DNA from: Syntrophobacterales bacterium
GTDB taxonomy: Bacteria; Desulfobacterota; Syntrophia; Syntrophales; UBA5619
Length of the DNA: 64,000 nt
Assembly: GCA_019429105.1 (NCBI GenBank)
Contig: JAHYJE010000014.1
Coordinates: 1-64,000, forward strand
Direction: 5' to 3'
Part shown: positions 25,968-35,193 of the stretch, piece by piece
Numbering within the stretch: the stretch's first letter is position 1
Layout of the letters: every line of letters starts with the position of its first letter
Made by a program: the position numbers and the translations under genes
Notes under the pieces: model-generated
The model's database searches: none
What the model was told of the DNA's origin: nothing
Seen by the model: only the letters and a program-made list of their open reading frames with translations

Positions 25968-26570
25968 ATGAAAACCAACATAAAAGAAGCCATTTTGGAA
26001 ACGGCCTGGAAGATGATCCGCCGGCACGGCATAAATAAGACCAACATAGACGACATCGCCCGCGCCGCAATGGTTGCCAAGGCGACCATTTACAACTATT
26101 TCGGCAGCAAGGACCAGGTTTACACAGAGGCGCTCGACAGAAAAATCGGTCTTATGGCGGAACGGGTAAGCCAGGCGGTTGCAGCTCTGCCTTCGCCGCT
26201 CGAAAAACTCAATGCCTTCATCAAGGAAAGCCTGAAAATGGTCAGGGAAGAATCCCTGCTGTTTGCCGACGAACATAGCCAATCTTACCGTTTTGTGTCC
26301 AGAATAGCCGCCGCCAGGGAGAATTTTTTCTCCGCGCAGGAGCGGCTGCTGAGCGGAATCCTCGAGCAAGGGGCGACGGAAGGTTTATTTCCCCCCCAGG
26401 ATACGGCTAAGGCTTCAAAACTCATCGGCTACCTTATGCGGGGGTTCTCCTCACCCGCCGATAACCATCCAGACCTGCCGGCAAAGCTGGCAGATACAGA
26501 CTCAGAAGCGGCGTCCCTTTTCGAAATACTGTGTCATGGCCTTTTATCATCCAAAGAAGGGAAAACCTGA
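25968..26570 (+). CDS. TetR/AcrR-family transcriptional regulator
   Basis: A 200-residue regulator with an N-terminal helix-turn-helix of TetR type (TNIDDIARAAMVAKATIYNYFGSKDQVY, read in parts at residues about 24-52) and a variable C-terminal ligand domain. It is followed after 3 bp by the CmpB-HD gene, so the two are probably co-transcribed and autoregulated through the palindrome upstream. Ligand unknown. Confidence 0.9.
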   Translation: MKTNIKEAILETAWKMIRRHGINKTNIDDIARAAMVAKATIYNYFGSKDQVYTEALDRKIGLMAERVSQAVAALPSPLEKLNAFIKESLKMVREESLLFADEHSQSYRFVSRIAAARENFFSAQERLLSGILEQGATEGLFPPQDTAKASKLIGYLMRGFSSPADNHPDLPAKLADTDSEAASLFEILCHGLLSSKEGKT

Positions 26571-26573
26571 TCC

Positions 26574-27680
26574 ATGCAGATCCAACTAATCGAGATAGTG
26601 TTCGTATTTGCCCTGTTCTCCGTTGCCGGCTGGCTTCTCGAAAGCGTTTACCGGTCGCTGAAGATGCGGCGTCTGATCAATCCAGGATTTCTGACCGGGC
26701 CCTATCTGCCAATATACGGTCTCGGGGCAGTCCTGATCAGTCTGGTCAAACCTCAAATAATGGATTATTCATTTGTTTTTATCATTCTTGGATTTTTATC
26801 CTATTTACCGGGAGAGGAGCAGGCAGTGCTGCTGAAACCGCTTCTGCTCGCCATCCATATAGCAGTCAAGGCCATCATCTACATAGCGACCACGACGCTG
26901 CTGGAGTTATTCGCCGGCTGGTCGCTGGATCGGTTTTTTAACATTCGCCTGTGGAACTATAGCGACGGCCCCTGGTCGATACGCGGCTATGTGTGCCTGA
27001 AGTTTTCACTGTACTGGGTGGCCCTGGCCTTTCTTCTGGAATATTTTCTGCTTCCGCCTTCGCTGCTCCTTTATCGTGAATTCACCATGCCGACGACCAT
27101 TTTTGCCCTGTTGCTGCTGGAGATTATCATGGTGGATTTCCTGATAAAGGGCGACCAATTGGGCGCCGAGGCAGGAGAGAAAAGGCGCAGCGAAACAATG
27201 GCAAGCGAACGCGAATTTTTGAACATCATAGAACCACTTCTGAGTGATCCCCTTGTCGGCGCTTTGGAAAAGCACCTTCACCACTACCAGAAAAACCGCC
27301 TGGAACACTGCATAGACGTGGCGTGGTTGAGCTTCCGAATCGGCAGAAAATTTAATCTTGACACCCGGATGATTGCGAGGGGAGCACTTCTGCACGACCT
27401 TTTTTACTACGACTGGCTGCGTGAGGGGCCGCGCTGGCACGGTTTCAGACATCCCCGCATCGCCCTCGAAAATGCAAGAAAAGTAATAACTTTAACGAAG
27501 AAAGAGGAAGACATCATCCTTAGGCACATGTGGCCGCTGACCATCATCCCCCCGCTTTATCCGGAGGCGTGGATCGTTTCAGCGGTTGACAAGTATTACG
27601 GCACAAAAGATTATCTTTTCGGCATTGCCATGACGCTGAAGAGTGCGATCTTTGCCCGCATCGTCAATTTCCTCCGGTAG
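26574..27680 (+). CDS. CmpB-like membrane protein fused to an HD domain
   Basis: Residues about 1-210 form a membrane domain of the putative ABC permease CmpB family (PF06541-like): AGWLLESVYRSL, LINPGFLTGPYLPIYGLGAV and RFFNIRLWNYSDGPW. From about 230 a soluble HD hydrolase domain follows, with HCIDVAWLSFRIGR, ARGALLHDLFYYDW and RHMWPL as metal-site motifs. The two parts are usually found together or as such a fusion in Firmicutes-like proteins. Function is unproven. It is convergent with glnS, 7 bp apart. Confidence 0.82.
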   Translation: MQIQLIEIVFVFALFSVAGWLLESVYRSLKMRRLINPGFLTGPYLPIYGLGAVLISLVKPQIMDYSFVFIILGFLSYLPGEEQAVLLKPLLLAIHIAVKAIIYIATTTLLELFAGWSLDRFFNIRLWNYSDGPWSIRGYVCLKFSLYWVALAFLLEYFLLPPSLLLYREFTMPTTIFALLLLEIIMVDFLIKGDQLGAEAGEKRRSETMASEREFLNIIEPLLSDPLVGALEKHLHHYQKNRLEHCIDVAWLSFRIGRKFNLDTRMIARGALLHDLFYYDWLREGPRWHGFRHPRIALENARKVITLTKKEEDIILRHMWPLTIIPPLYPEAWIVSAVDKYYGTKDYLFGIAMTLKSAIFARIVNFLR

Positions 27681-27687
27681 AAACGGT

Positions 27688-29379
27688 TTACTTATTTTTG
27701 CCGGCAAGCCTGGTCCAGGAGTCTCTCAGGGTAACCGTTCGATTGAAGACAAGCGCCCCTTGCGCGGAATCTTCCGGGTCGGCAATGAAATAGCCCAGGC
27801 GCTCAAACTGGAGATGTTCCCCCGCTTTTCCATCGGCAAGGCTTCGCTCCAGGCGGCAGGAAGTGACAACCTCCTTTGACCCGGGATTCATGTAGCTGAT
27901 GAAGTCGCCCTCCTGCGCAAGCGGCTCGGCGACCTTAAACAGCCGATCATAGAGTCTTACCTCCGCCGCCACGGAGTGAGCTGCCGACACCCAGTGAATC
28001 GTTGCCTCGACCTTCCTTCCGTCCGGCGCAAAACCGCTCCTCGTTGCCGGATCGTAGGTGCAGTGGACCTCGATCACCTCGCCGGTCGCGTTGTTCTTGA
28101 CAACATCAACGCAGCGGATGAAATAGCCATAGCGCAGCCTCACCTCTTTGCCGGGGGCAAGCCGGAAGAATTTCTTGGGTGGATTCTCCATAAAATCATC
28201 CCGTTCTATAAACAGCACTCGTGAAAATGTTACCTTCCGCGAGCCCATCGCGGGGTTCTTCGGATGGTACGGACAATCAAACTCCTCGACAAGGTCTTCC
28301 GGATAGTTATTAATCACAACGCGCAGCGGGCGCAGCACCGCCATTACCCGCGGCGCCCGCTCGTTCAGATCCTCCCGGACGCAATTTTCCAGAAGCGACA
28401 TGTCGATCAGGCTGTCGTTTTTAGAAACGCCGATTATCTCGCAAAAATTCCGGATCGCCTCCGGGGTATAGCCCCGGCGGCGCATTCCGGAAAGGGTCGG
28501 CATCCGGGGGTCGTCCCACCCGCTCACCATATTTTTCTCAACCAATTCCATAAGCTTGCGTTTGCTCATCACCGTGTAGCTCAGGTTCAGACGGGCAAAC
28601 TCGATCTGCCGCGGATGCGGTTTTACTACCAGTTTCTCCAGAAACCACTCATAAAGGGGCCGGTTGTTTTCAAATTCGAGGGTGCAAAGGGAATGGGTAA
28701 TGCCTTCGCTGTAGTCGGAAAGGCAATGGGCGAAGTCATACATTGGATAGATGCACCACTTCTCTCCGGTGCGATAGTGGCTGCTTCTCTTGATTCGGTA
28801 GATAACCGGATCGCGCATAACCATATTGGGAGAAGCCATATCTATCCTGGCTCGCAGAACACGCGCCCCCTCGGCAAATTCTCCCGCCCTCATCCTCTCA
28901 AAAAGATTCATATTTTCCGCTACTGACCGGCTGCTAAAAGGGCTTTCCTTCCCCGGCTCAGTCAGCGTTCCCCGGTACGCGCGCGTCTCGTCCGCGTTCA
29001 GATCGCATACATAGGCATGGCCCTTCTGGATCAGCTCAACCGCATACTGATACAATCTTTCGTAATAATCGGAGGCGAAATAGAGCCTGTTTCCCCAATC
29101 GAATCCGAGCCATTTTACATCGCGGATAATCGACTCTACATACTCCATACTTTCCCCGCTCGGATCGGTGTCGTCGAGCCGCAGATTGCACGTCCCTCCG
29201 TACTGGGCGGCAATCCCGAAATTCAGGCAGATCGACTTGGCATGGCCTATATGGGGATAGCCGTTGGGCTCAGGCGGGAAGCGGGTCGCCACCGGCCCCG
29301 CACACTTGCCGGATTTGATATCGTCATCAATGCTGTCTCTGATAAAATCAGAAGGAGAAGGGGAGGGTGTCATTTCCAT
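27688..29379 (-). CDS. glnS: Glutaminyl-tRNA synthetase
   Basis: A class I aminoacyl-tRNA synthetase of 563 residues that charges tRNA-Gln directly. Motifs are [17 protein letters not shown] (HIGH at 43-46), [11 protein letters not shown] and the KMSKS-equivalent VMSKRKL near residue 271. Two C-terminal beta-barrel anticodon-binding domains follow. The length is close to the Escherichia coli enzyme. It stands alone as a monocistronic gene. Confidence 0.96.
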   Translation of the reverse strand: MEMTPSPSPSDFIRDSIDDDIKSGKCAGPVATRFPPEPNGYPHIGHAKSICLNFGIAAQYGGTCNLRLDDTDPSGESMEYVESIIRDVKWLGFDWGNRLYFASDYYERLYQYAVELIQKGHAYVCDLNADETRAYRGTLTEPGKESPFSSRSVAENMNLFERMRAGEFAEGARVLRARIDMASPNMVMRDPVIYRIKRSSHYRTGEKWCIYPMYDFAHCLSDYSEGITHSLCTLEFENNRPLYEWFLEKLVVKPHPRQIEFARLNLSYTVMSKRKLMELVEKNMVSGWDDPRMPTLSGMRRRGYTPEAIRNFCEIIGVSKNDSLIDMSLLENCVREDLNERAPRVMAVLRPLRVVINNYPEDLVEEFDCPYHPKNPAMGSRKVTFSRVLFIERDDFMENPPKKFFRLAPGKEVRLRYGYFIRCVDVVKNNATGEVIEVHCTYDPATRSGFAPDGRKVEATIHWVSAAHSVAAEVRLYDRLFKVAEPLAQEGDFISYMNPGSKEVVTSCRLERSLADGKAGEHLQFERLGYFIADPEDSAQGALVFNRTVTLRDSWTRLAGKNK

Positions 29380-29433
29380 ATAGTTAAATCCCTTTTTTTT
29401 CAGTAAATTACAAATTCTGTCTCAACATTTTTT

Positions 29434-29925
29434 TCAATCCAGATCCAAAGGCGCCTTGCATTGATTGCATCTCATCGCGCCGCGAAAAACTTTATTGCCG
29501 CATTCCGGACAAATATAACGTGCCTCTTCGTCCCTTGCCCATTTTTCGTCGCCAAACTCCCGCCGATACGGGACAGCCCGGAGGATGACCTTCTTCCCGA
29601 CGGCCATGGGGAAATTGTCAATGTGACGACACGGAAATTCATCGCATTGATGACACCCGTCGTAACCTTTTTCTTTTGTGCAATTTCTGATCTCACATTG
29701 CTGACAATGCATAAATCGCTCATCGGACAAGCAGCCGCGACAGTGAATGTCTTCTGCCGAAAGAAACTCGCTGCCCGGCAGAGCGCCCTTGCCCGGAGTT
29801 CCTCCCCTGTAGAGTTTTGCCAGCCCTTCCTTTAGTCTGTCGTTGCCGTCGCGATGGGCAATGTAAATGGCACAGACGCCGCAATAAAGACCGCACGGAG
29901 AAAGTAAATCGGAATTTGCTGTCAT
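29434..29925 (-). CDS. DUF3795 cysteine-rich protein
   Basis: A 163-residue protein opening with LSPCGLYCGVCAIY, the DUF3795 hallmark, then CRGC, CQQCEIRNC, and a C-terminal zinc ribbon (CPECGNK...CNQC). DUF3795 proteins are common in anaerobes and presumed metal-binding; no function is known. It is on the same strand as, and upstream of, glnS with a 54-bp gap. Confidence 0.85.
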   Translation of the reverse strand: MTANSDLLSPCGLYCGVCAIYIAHRDGNDRLKEGLAKLYRGGTPGKGALPGSEFLSAEDIHCRGCLSDERFMHCQQCEIRNCTKEKGYDGCHQCDEFPCRHIDNFPMAVGKKVILRAVPYRREFGDEKWARDEEARYICPECGNKVFRGAMRCNQCKAPLDLD

Positions 29926-30069
29926 AATGTTTGCCCCTCCTGTTTAACTTTTAACGCCTCTGAGCATATCATCAATCGCATGAAATGCATATTCCTGATT
30001 GAGTTCGACCCGCAACTTTGTTCGTGCCGTAAATTTAATTGCTTTGCGGGTCGCCTCAATCCTTATAGG

Positions 30070-30876
30070 TTATGCCTTTGGTTTTACGGCCTCAATCGTC
30101 GCCGAAACCACATATTCCTCGACCTTGCTTCCCGGCGCCCACTCGCGGATAAAGGTTCTGCTTTCATCCTTCGGCCTGATCCGGATGTCCTCAAAACCAG
30201 TTCGCTTCAGCATGGTTTCGAGTTCGGGGATGAAAGATGCGCCCGCTATGCAGCCGGCGTACATGGCCATATCTTTCTTCACGGCGTCGGGCATCTCGGC
30301 GGTGGCAACAACATCGGAAATTGCCAGCCGTCCACCCGCCTTCAACACGCGGAAAGCCCCGCTGAATACCTTTTCTTTTTCGGGAGAAAGATTGACCACG
30401 CAGTTCGAAATGACGACGTCAACAATCCCGTCTGCAACCGGAAGGTTTTCCAGCTCTCCCAGACGAAAATCGACATTCCCGAACCCGACTTTCTCCGCAT
30501 TCAGGCGGGCCTTGGTGATCATCTCCGGCGTCATGTCAACGCCAATAACATGTCCGCTGTCTCCAACGGCCCGCGCCGCGAGGAAACAATCGAACCCTCC
30601 GCCGCTGCCCAAATCGAGCACCGTTTCGCCGGGCTGCAAAGAGGCAATCGCCTGTGGATTGCCGCACCCAAGCCCCATATTCGCCCCCTCCGGAACAGCC
30701 GTCACATCCCCGCCGGAGTAACCCAGGCCGATTGAAATTTCCGCTGCCGATACATCGTTTGCCGCTCCGCAACACGATGAGGCAGAACAACAGCCTACTG
30801 CGTCCCCTGCTAAAGCAATCTTTCCGTAATTTTCCCGAACCGCGCTGCGAATCTCTTCATTATCTTGCTTCTCCAT
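30070..30876 (-). CDS. arsM: Arsenite methyltransferase ArsM
   Basis: A SAM-dependent methyltransferase that methylates As(III). The N-terminus has the Cys-rich GCCSASSCCG, the SAM site is VLDLGSGGGFDCFLAAR, and family cysteines occur in ISNCVVNLSP and MYAGCIAGA, giving the expected arsenic-binding set. ATG 30876 has AGGAGGAGATT upstream; the frame extends to 30906 without support. It follows sigZ on the same strand, 85 bp downstream, suggesting one unit. Confidence 0.92.
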   Translation of the reverse strand: MEKQDNEEIRSAVRENYGKIALAGDAVGCCSASSCCGAANDVSAAEISIGLGYSGGDVTAVPEGANMGLGCGNPQAIASLQPGETVLDLGSGGGFDCFLAARAVGDSGHVIGVDMTPEMITKARLNAEKVGFGNVDFRLGELENLPVADGIVDVVISNCVVNLSPEKEKVFSGAFRVLKAGGRLAISDVVATAEMPDAVKKDMAMYAGCIAGASFIPELETMLKRTGFEDIRIRPKDESRTFIREWAPGSKVEEYVVSATIEAVKPKA

Positions 30877-30961
30877 GTCAATCTCCTCCTTAGGATTTAT
30901 GAGCATTGCTCACCCTAAAGACGGAAAAAGCCCGAAAAAGACGCACGCCCGCGTTCACTGG

Positions 30962-31513
30962 TCAACAAACATTACAGGCCTTGTTTTTTCGTTCATAATC
31001 ACTGAGCCGCCCTTTGTGATCGAACTCGAGTCGGCAGCAGTCGGCCAGCATTTCTTTGAGCAAGGCGCGTCCGCGTTGTACGCGGGATTTGGCGCCGGAA
31101 AGCGATGTGCCTTGCATCTGTGCGATTTCCTTATGCTTCAATCCTTTTAATTCCGATAGAATGACTGCTTCCCGATATATTTCGGGCAGTAATTGGATCA
31201 TGGGCCGCAAACATTCCGCCAACTCTTGAGTGGTCCTTTCGCCGGAATCAGGTTCGGGATGCGCAAACCACTCAGGAATATCTTCGGTGGGCCTTTGCAA
31301 ACGATAATAATCGACGATGGCGTTTCTTGCAATCTGGTAGAGCCAGCCTTGCAGCTTTGTCGCGTCCTGCAAAGAGTCCAATCCTGCATGCATTTTCAGA
31401 AATACGTCCTGCAGAACGTCATCCGCCGCCGTGTCGTCGGACATTTTGTTTTTAATAAAGGCGCGCAGCCTTGAATGATATTCCTTCCACACTTTTTCCG
31501 ATTTTTCCATCAC
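30962..31513 (-). CDS. sigZ: RNA polymerase sigma factor, SigZ-like (ECF type)
   Basis: A 183-residue ECF sigma factor. Region 2 includes DDVLQDVFLKMH and QGWLYQIARNAIVDYYR. Region 4 includes LPEIYREAVILSELKG and HKEIAQMQGTSLSGAKSRVQRGR. The C-terminus is SigZ-like, with CC near residue 160 and a terminal CNVC, so it may sense metal or redox state without a separate anti-sigma factor. arsM lies directly downstream. Confidence 0.85.
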   Translation of the reverse strand: MMEKSEKVWKEYHSRLRAFIKNKMSDDTAADDVLQDVFLKMHAGLDSLQDATKLQGWLYQIARNAIVDYYRLQRPTEDIPEWFAHPEPDSGERTTQELAECLRPMIQLLPEIYREAVILSELKGLKHKEIAQMQGTSLSGAKSRVQRGRALLKEMLADCCRLEFDHKGRLSDYERKNKACNVC

Positions 31514-31635
31514 GAAGCTCCGAAGGCATAACGATGAACTAACTGGTTTTTACGGGGCGCCGCAAAGGAGAAATTCAGTGCAGTGACTCGCCGTCAAAGT
31601 CAAAGCGCTGTTCCCGGAATACCCGGAATACACCA

Positions 31636-32301
31636 TCATCCTTTTTTCAACATGTGCTCGAAATATCGTTTCACGGCAATCCATGCATCATCGGCCAGGG
31701 GTTCGAAACGGCCGCTTTTTGCCGAAAACATGTTCACATTCAAATCCCTTTCCGCATCGTCGAAGTAGAGCAGGCTCTTCTTCAGTTGAAAAAGCATCTC
31801 TTCTCCGACCGAGTATTTCCGGCGGATGTCACGCATGAGAGCATCCATGGTCAGGCCGGTCTTTTCCATAATGCATTTCAGATCTATAAAATCCTTGCAC
31901 GCGCCGCGCTGATTGATGGCGATGAGTTTCATAAGCGCCAGATCGCGGAGGGATGCCAGCAAAACAGGCAGGGCAGTATCCGCCCCCGGTTCTTCGATGA
32001 GGGGATAGGGATAGGTAAAAATACTGAATCCCGTGCTGTTCATGTTTGCAACCAGCGTATTCTTCTCGATTTTTACGGCAGAGAGTCTGAAAATACCCGA
32101 AAACGCCTTTTGCAGTTCATGAAACCATTGCAAACTGTCCATGTCTTGGAGGGTAAAAAAGTCAAAATCCACGGACAGTCGGTGGCCAAGATGAAGAGCC
32201 ACGGCGGTGCCGCCCGCCAGATAGGTTTGTGGCGGAAGTTCCCTAATGACCGGGTTTTTCAGAATGGTTGCCATGTCCGCTGTGATGCATCGGAAAAACA
32301 T
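31636..32301 (-). CDS. AbiEii-type nucleotidyltransferase (toxin component)
   Basis: A 221-residue protein with the nucleotidyltransferase signature LAGGTAVALHLGHRLSVDFDF (Gly-Gly at 30-31, Asp45 and Asp47) and a KDFIDL motif in the middle. It belongs to the AbiEii/AbiGii family, whose members modify tRNA or act in abortive infection. The start may be ATG 32274. It overlaps the DUF6922-like partner by 16-43 bp, the usual layout of this toxin-antitoxin type. Confidence 0.85.
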   Translation of the reverse strand: MFFRCITADMATILKNPVIRELPPQTYLAGGTAVALHLGHRLSVDFDFFTLQDMDSLQWFHELQKAFSGIFRLSAVKIEKNTLVANMNSTGFSIFTYPYPLIEEPGADTALPVLLASLRDLALMKLIAINQRGACKDFIDLKCIMEKTGLTMDALMRDIRRKYSVGEEMLFQLKKSLLYFDDAERDLNVNMFSAKSGRFEPLADDAWIAVKRYFEHMLKKG

Positions 32302-32663
32302 CGTGCAGCCTCCCGGGGGATATCAAATAACAAGCAAAAATAGTTGACGGTTTTTGGACTCAGATTCCGACTGGTGCATACAACCTCCCGGACGAATTCC
32401 TCGCCGAAGCGGGAGACAACCTCCCGGGCTTCACGCTCCGTTCCAAACTCAAGAATCCTTTCGACGATGACGAATCTGTCTTTCTCGGGATCCAAGGCAG
32501 CTTTATCCCAGAAAAGCTCTTTACGGAAAGCAAGCACTTCCTGAAGAAAACCGTTCATTCGATAACCTGTCTCAATCAATGATCCATCACGCAGTGTACG
32601 CCCCCGCAGATCACGGGACGTTTTCGTGCCTTCAACTGTATAAAATCCGGAAATATTTGTCAA
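32259..32663 (-). CDS. DUF6922-like partner of the AbiEii-type protein
   Basis: An ORF of up to 134 residues containing ELFWDKAALDPEKDRFVIVERILEFG (in parts) and CTSRNLSPKTVNYFCLLFDIP. This layout (FWD ... ID ... IIERVLE.G ... SR.LS.KT..FW) is that of DUF6922 proteins found in front of AbiEii-like genes and is the probable antitoxin. The first 36 residues look atypical; ATG 32555 is the more likely start. Confidence 0.7.
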   Translation of the reverse strand: MTNISGFYTVEGTKTSRDLRGRTLRDGSLIETGYRMNGFLQEVLAFRKELFWDKAALDPEKDRFVIVERILEFGTEREAREVVSRFGEEFVREVVCTSRNLSPKTVNYFCLLFDIPREAARCFSDASQRTWQPF

Positions 32664-32698
32664 TTTTTAATTTGTAGGAGGGACAGAAACCTATTTTT

Positions 32699-32947
32699 CT
32701 ACGCAGAGTGAGGCCGTCCATCGCCGGTTGAGAAGCCTTCTATCTGCCTAATGAAAGCTTCTTGGCCGCAGGAACAGCCAATCCTTGTCGCCTTGATAGC
32801 GCTGGACGCAGCCTCCCGGTCCTGTTTATCTCCGAGGCGTTTTCCCGGATCTGCACCGTTTCCGCCAGAAAGCAGCGGGTACCGCAAGGGTAGGATCAGA
32901 AGCGTTTGCGCATGCGTTTTCGCCCTGAGCCAGCGATAGTTTTGCAA
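32699..32947 (-). pseudogene. Possible C-terminal remnant of a REP-associated tyrosine transposase
   Basis: The end of this frame reads IKATRIGCSCGQEAFIRQIEG, resembling the conserved tail of REP-associated (IS200-like) transposases (IrxaTrxGxplGxexFixxlE). The catalytic HUH and Tyr regions are absent. It lies just downstream of the intron remnant. The rest of 32664-33120 shows no gene. Confidence 0.3.
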
Positions 32948-33120
32948 GTCCGTTAAGATGCCGCCACAAACCGTGGCTTTACTCTACACAAAGAACTGCC
33001 GGATAAACATAAACACGGCCCCACCACAGGCACACCGCCGCGTTTTTCTCTCGGCCAACCGTCTTCAGCTCACGCCCGCTTACCTTCACTCCGGTCTCAC
33101 CCCCGCAAAAACGCTAAAAA

Positions 33121-33238
33121 GTCGAGCAGATCAGCTTCTCCCAACGCTGTAGGTCAATGTTTGTGTTCTCCTCAACCATACATCAGTTGTCGCTGACCCC
33201 TCTCAGAACCGTGCTTGCGCTATTTACGCACACGGCTC
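33121..33238 (-). ncRNA. Group II intron remnant: domain V to 3' end
   Basis: On the minus strand a full 33-nt domain V lies at 33206-33238 (GAGCCGTGTGCG, a TAAATAG loop region, then CGCAAGCACGGTTC) with the catalytic AGC triad. Domain VI and an AC terminus at 33121 follow. It corresponds to 1-138 but lacks about 35 bases there. The reverse transcriptase part is directly joined upstream with most of it missing. Confidence 0.8.
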
Positions 33239-33239
33239 C

Positions 33240-33392
33240 TCACATCGTCAATTCGCAGAAAATCCGAACATCCTGATTCACATTATCGAAAAAGCCTTTG
33301 ATATCGGCCTCCACGATGTGGTTGATCGGCTTGTCCTCCACCGGCTCCCCGCTTCCGTGAACGGCCAATGTTTCCTCACAACGCGCTGACAT
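33240..33392 (-). pseudogene. Group II intron reverse transcriptase fragment
   Basis: A 50-codon frame containing INHIVEADIKGFFDNVNQDV, which matches the RT-2/RT-3 region of bacterial intron reverse transcriptases, then stopping 1 bp before domain V. Everything from the YADD catalytic block through the maturase domain is gone. An ATG with AGGAAAGGAAG upstream starts the frame but probably by chance. Confidence 0.8.
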
Positions 33393-33465
33393 GTGTAGCT
33401 TCCTTTCCTCCCGCTCGATTACGCGACCTTGCCCGGCCGCACTAAAGAAATGACCCCCAAAAAAG

Positions 33466-34698
33466 CTAATTGGTGAATCTGTGGAGCTGATTTCTGGGAA
33501 TGAGCAATAACGAGCCCAGGATTTTTAGCCCCTTATCTTCACACAAAAGGGCACGGTCGCGCATCTTCCCAAGAACCCTGGAAGCCGCTGTTTCACCCCA
33601 GAACCAATTTGCCAGGGCGTCGGGACTGGTAGGGCCTCCGGGCTGTGCCGACAAGGCCTCGGTGTAATAGGCCTTGAGGTCTTCACTGGCAAGCTTCATA
33701 GTAATATCGACAGGCATGCTGCTAACCGGGCTTTCGGGCATATCCCCTTTTATAAAGACCGAAAATAATTCCACTATTTCTTTCAGGGAGAGATTTGACG
33801 TGCCGGTGGTAGTCCGCCCTCTTTTTTTTAACCCTATATCAAACCAGTTTTGCAATCCTTCCGCCTCTTCTCGAAAATCCGCCAACAGTTTACCGATATC
33901 GTCAATTTCTTCGCCTTGCCCAGTTTGAGCGCGAAAGCTTACGGGGCACGCGGTGGGCGTGAACTCATTTTCCGAAACGGGCGCATCCTCTAAAAAATCC
34001 TCGATGATTGGGCGCCCGGATTTTTCAAGCAAACTCAGCGCGGCCAGCAAGACCTTTTTTTGGAACTCAGGCTCATCCGGCGCTCCCAGCGGCCTGCCGA
34101 AATCGAAAGGCACCCAAAGAGCCCGCGGCGGATTTATACGTTCTGTGTGGTCGCGAACCAAGCTTATTTGGGTGGTGGGAACTCCTTCGCTTTCTATGTA
34201 ATGACTAAGCCCGCCCACGGCGCGCGTGCAGTTTGGTCAGACCGGTACAAGCAGAACTGCATCAACCCCCTCGGCTTTCATTATATGGGCAAGCTCTCTG
34301 GCCCGCTTTTCCATGGCTGTCGGGTCTGTTGCCCCCATAAAGGAGTAATGGTACTGGGCGACGCTGCCTATTTCACCTGCTTCGACAAGTTCCTTCAGGC
34401 GCTGGAGCGGAAAAACGATATTGATATCCTGCTGGTAGCCGGTGCGATCGAAATTGCTGGAGACGTGGCTCATCACGATCTCCGATGAGGGTGTGTCGAA
34501 GGCAATAATCCGATAATCGTTAGCTCCAACTCCAAAGGGGAGGTCATTTCTTCTCTGAAGACCGGCGGTGGAGAGAATGGCCACTCTTCGTTCATTTAGC
34601 GGAGGGCCCTTAACCAGGGGAGTCTCTTTATAATCGGGGCAGCGAAGCGCCAACAAATGCTCTCTCTCGTAAGATGGCAAACGATCCAATCGTGTCAT
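33466..34698 (-). CDS. GrdB-like selenoprotein (glycine/sarcosine/betaine reductase B family), Sec at in-frame TGA
   Basis: Two adjacent minus-strand frames are one gene joined by TGA 34237-34239. Read as selenocysteine, this gives 410 residues with a U-P-N-C redox motif (Sec154, Cys157) inside VDAVLLVPV-U-PNCTRAVGG. Flanking sequence is typical of GRDB family proteins (AHIMKAEGVD, ISLVRDHTERINPPRALWVPF, RPLGAP). A hairpin at 34204-34232, about 5 bases after the TGA, fits a bacterial SECIS. The start ATG 34698 has AAAAAGGAGAAAG upstream. Family members are reductases that work through a Sec thiol; the substrate here is unknown. It stands alone, without grd partner genes nearby. Confidence 0.85.
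34204..34232 (-). promoter_or_regulatory. Putative bacterial SECIS hairpin
   Basis: In the mRNA sense, ACU/AGU, GC/GC, CGC/GCG and CG/UG pair around a CCG loop with two purine mismatches, starting 5 nt after the UGA. Position and size match SelB-recruiting elements; it was folded by eye only. Confidence 0.5.
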
Positions 34699-34767
34699 TC
34701 CGTCTTTCTCCTTTTTCTGTAACCAAACGTGCGAGTTGAGCGCCCATATAAATCTTTTTAACCCCAA

Positions 34768-35193
34768 AAGGAAAGGAGTAATATTATTTCATCACTGCAA
34801 ACCCCATCGTACGACAAAGTAATTGGCTCAGAAGCCATAAAACGGGGGTAAATGGACAACGGGCGTAAACTGAAAAACCGCCATTCTCGTTTGTCTTTTT
34901 TAGAACGGTTTATAAACGGCCGGCGACAGTGTTGCCATGTTAAGGAATTGCAAGGCCTGCCCTCACCCCAACCCTCTCCCGGGGGGAGAGGGAGTATTTT
35001 CTGGCCTCTCGGGCCGGGGAGGGAGTATTTTCTGGCCTCTCGGGCCGGGGAGGGAGCATTTTCTGGCCCCTCGGGCCGGGGGAGTGAGTTTAAAAGGGGC
35101 AATTTTGTAAGGCAAGCGCGTTATGTAAAAGTCTAACCGGGCAATACTGAGACCGTGATTGTTATTGCCGGAATTATCAGCAATTGAGTCACG
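34768..35193. other. Intergenic region with three 31-bp tandem repeats
   Basis: No gene is seen. Units at 34990-35020, 35021-35051 and 35052-35082 share GGGAGTATTTTCTGGCC followed by TCTCGGGCCGGGGA; the third has two changes. The preceding CCCTCTCCCGGGGGGAGAGGG is a palindrome common in short dispersed repeats. Confidence 0.7.
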
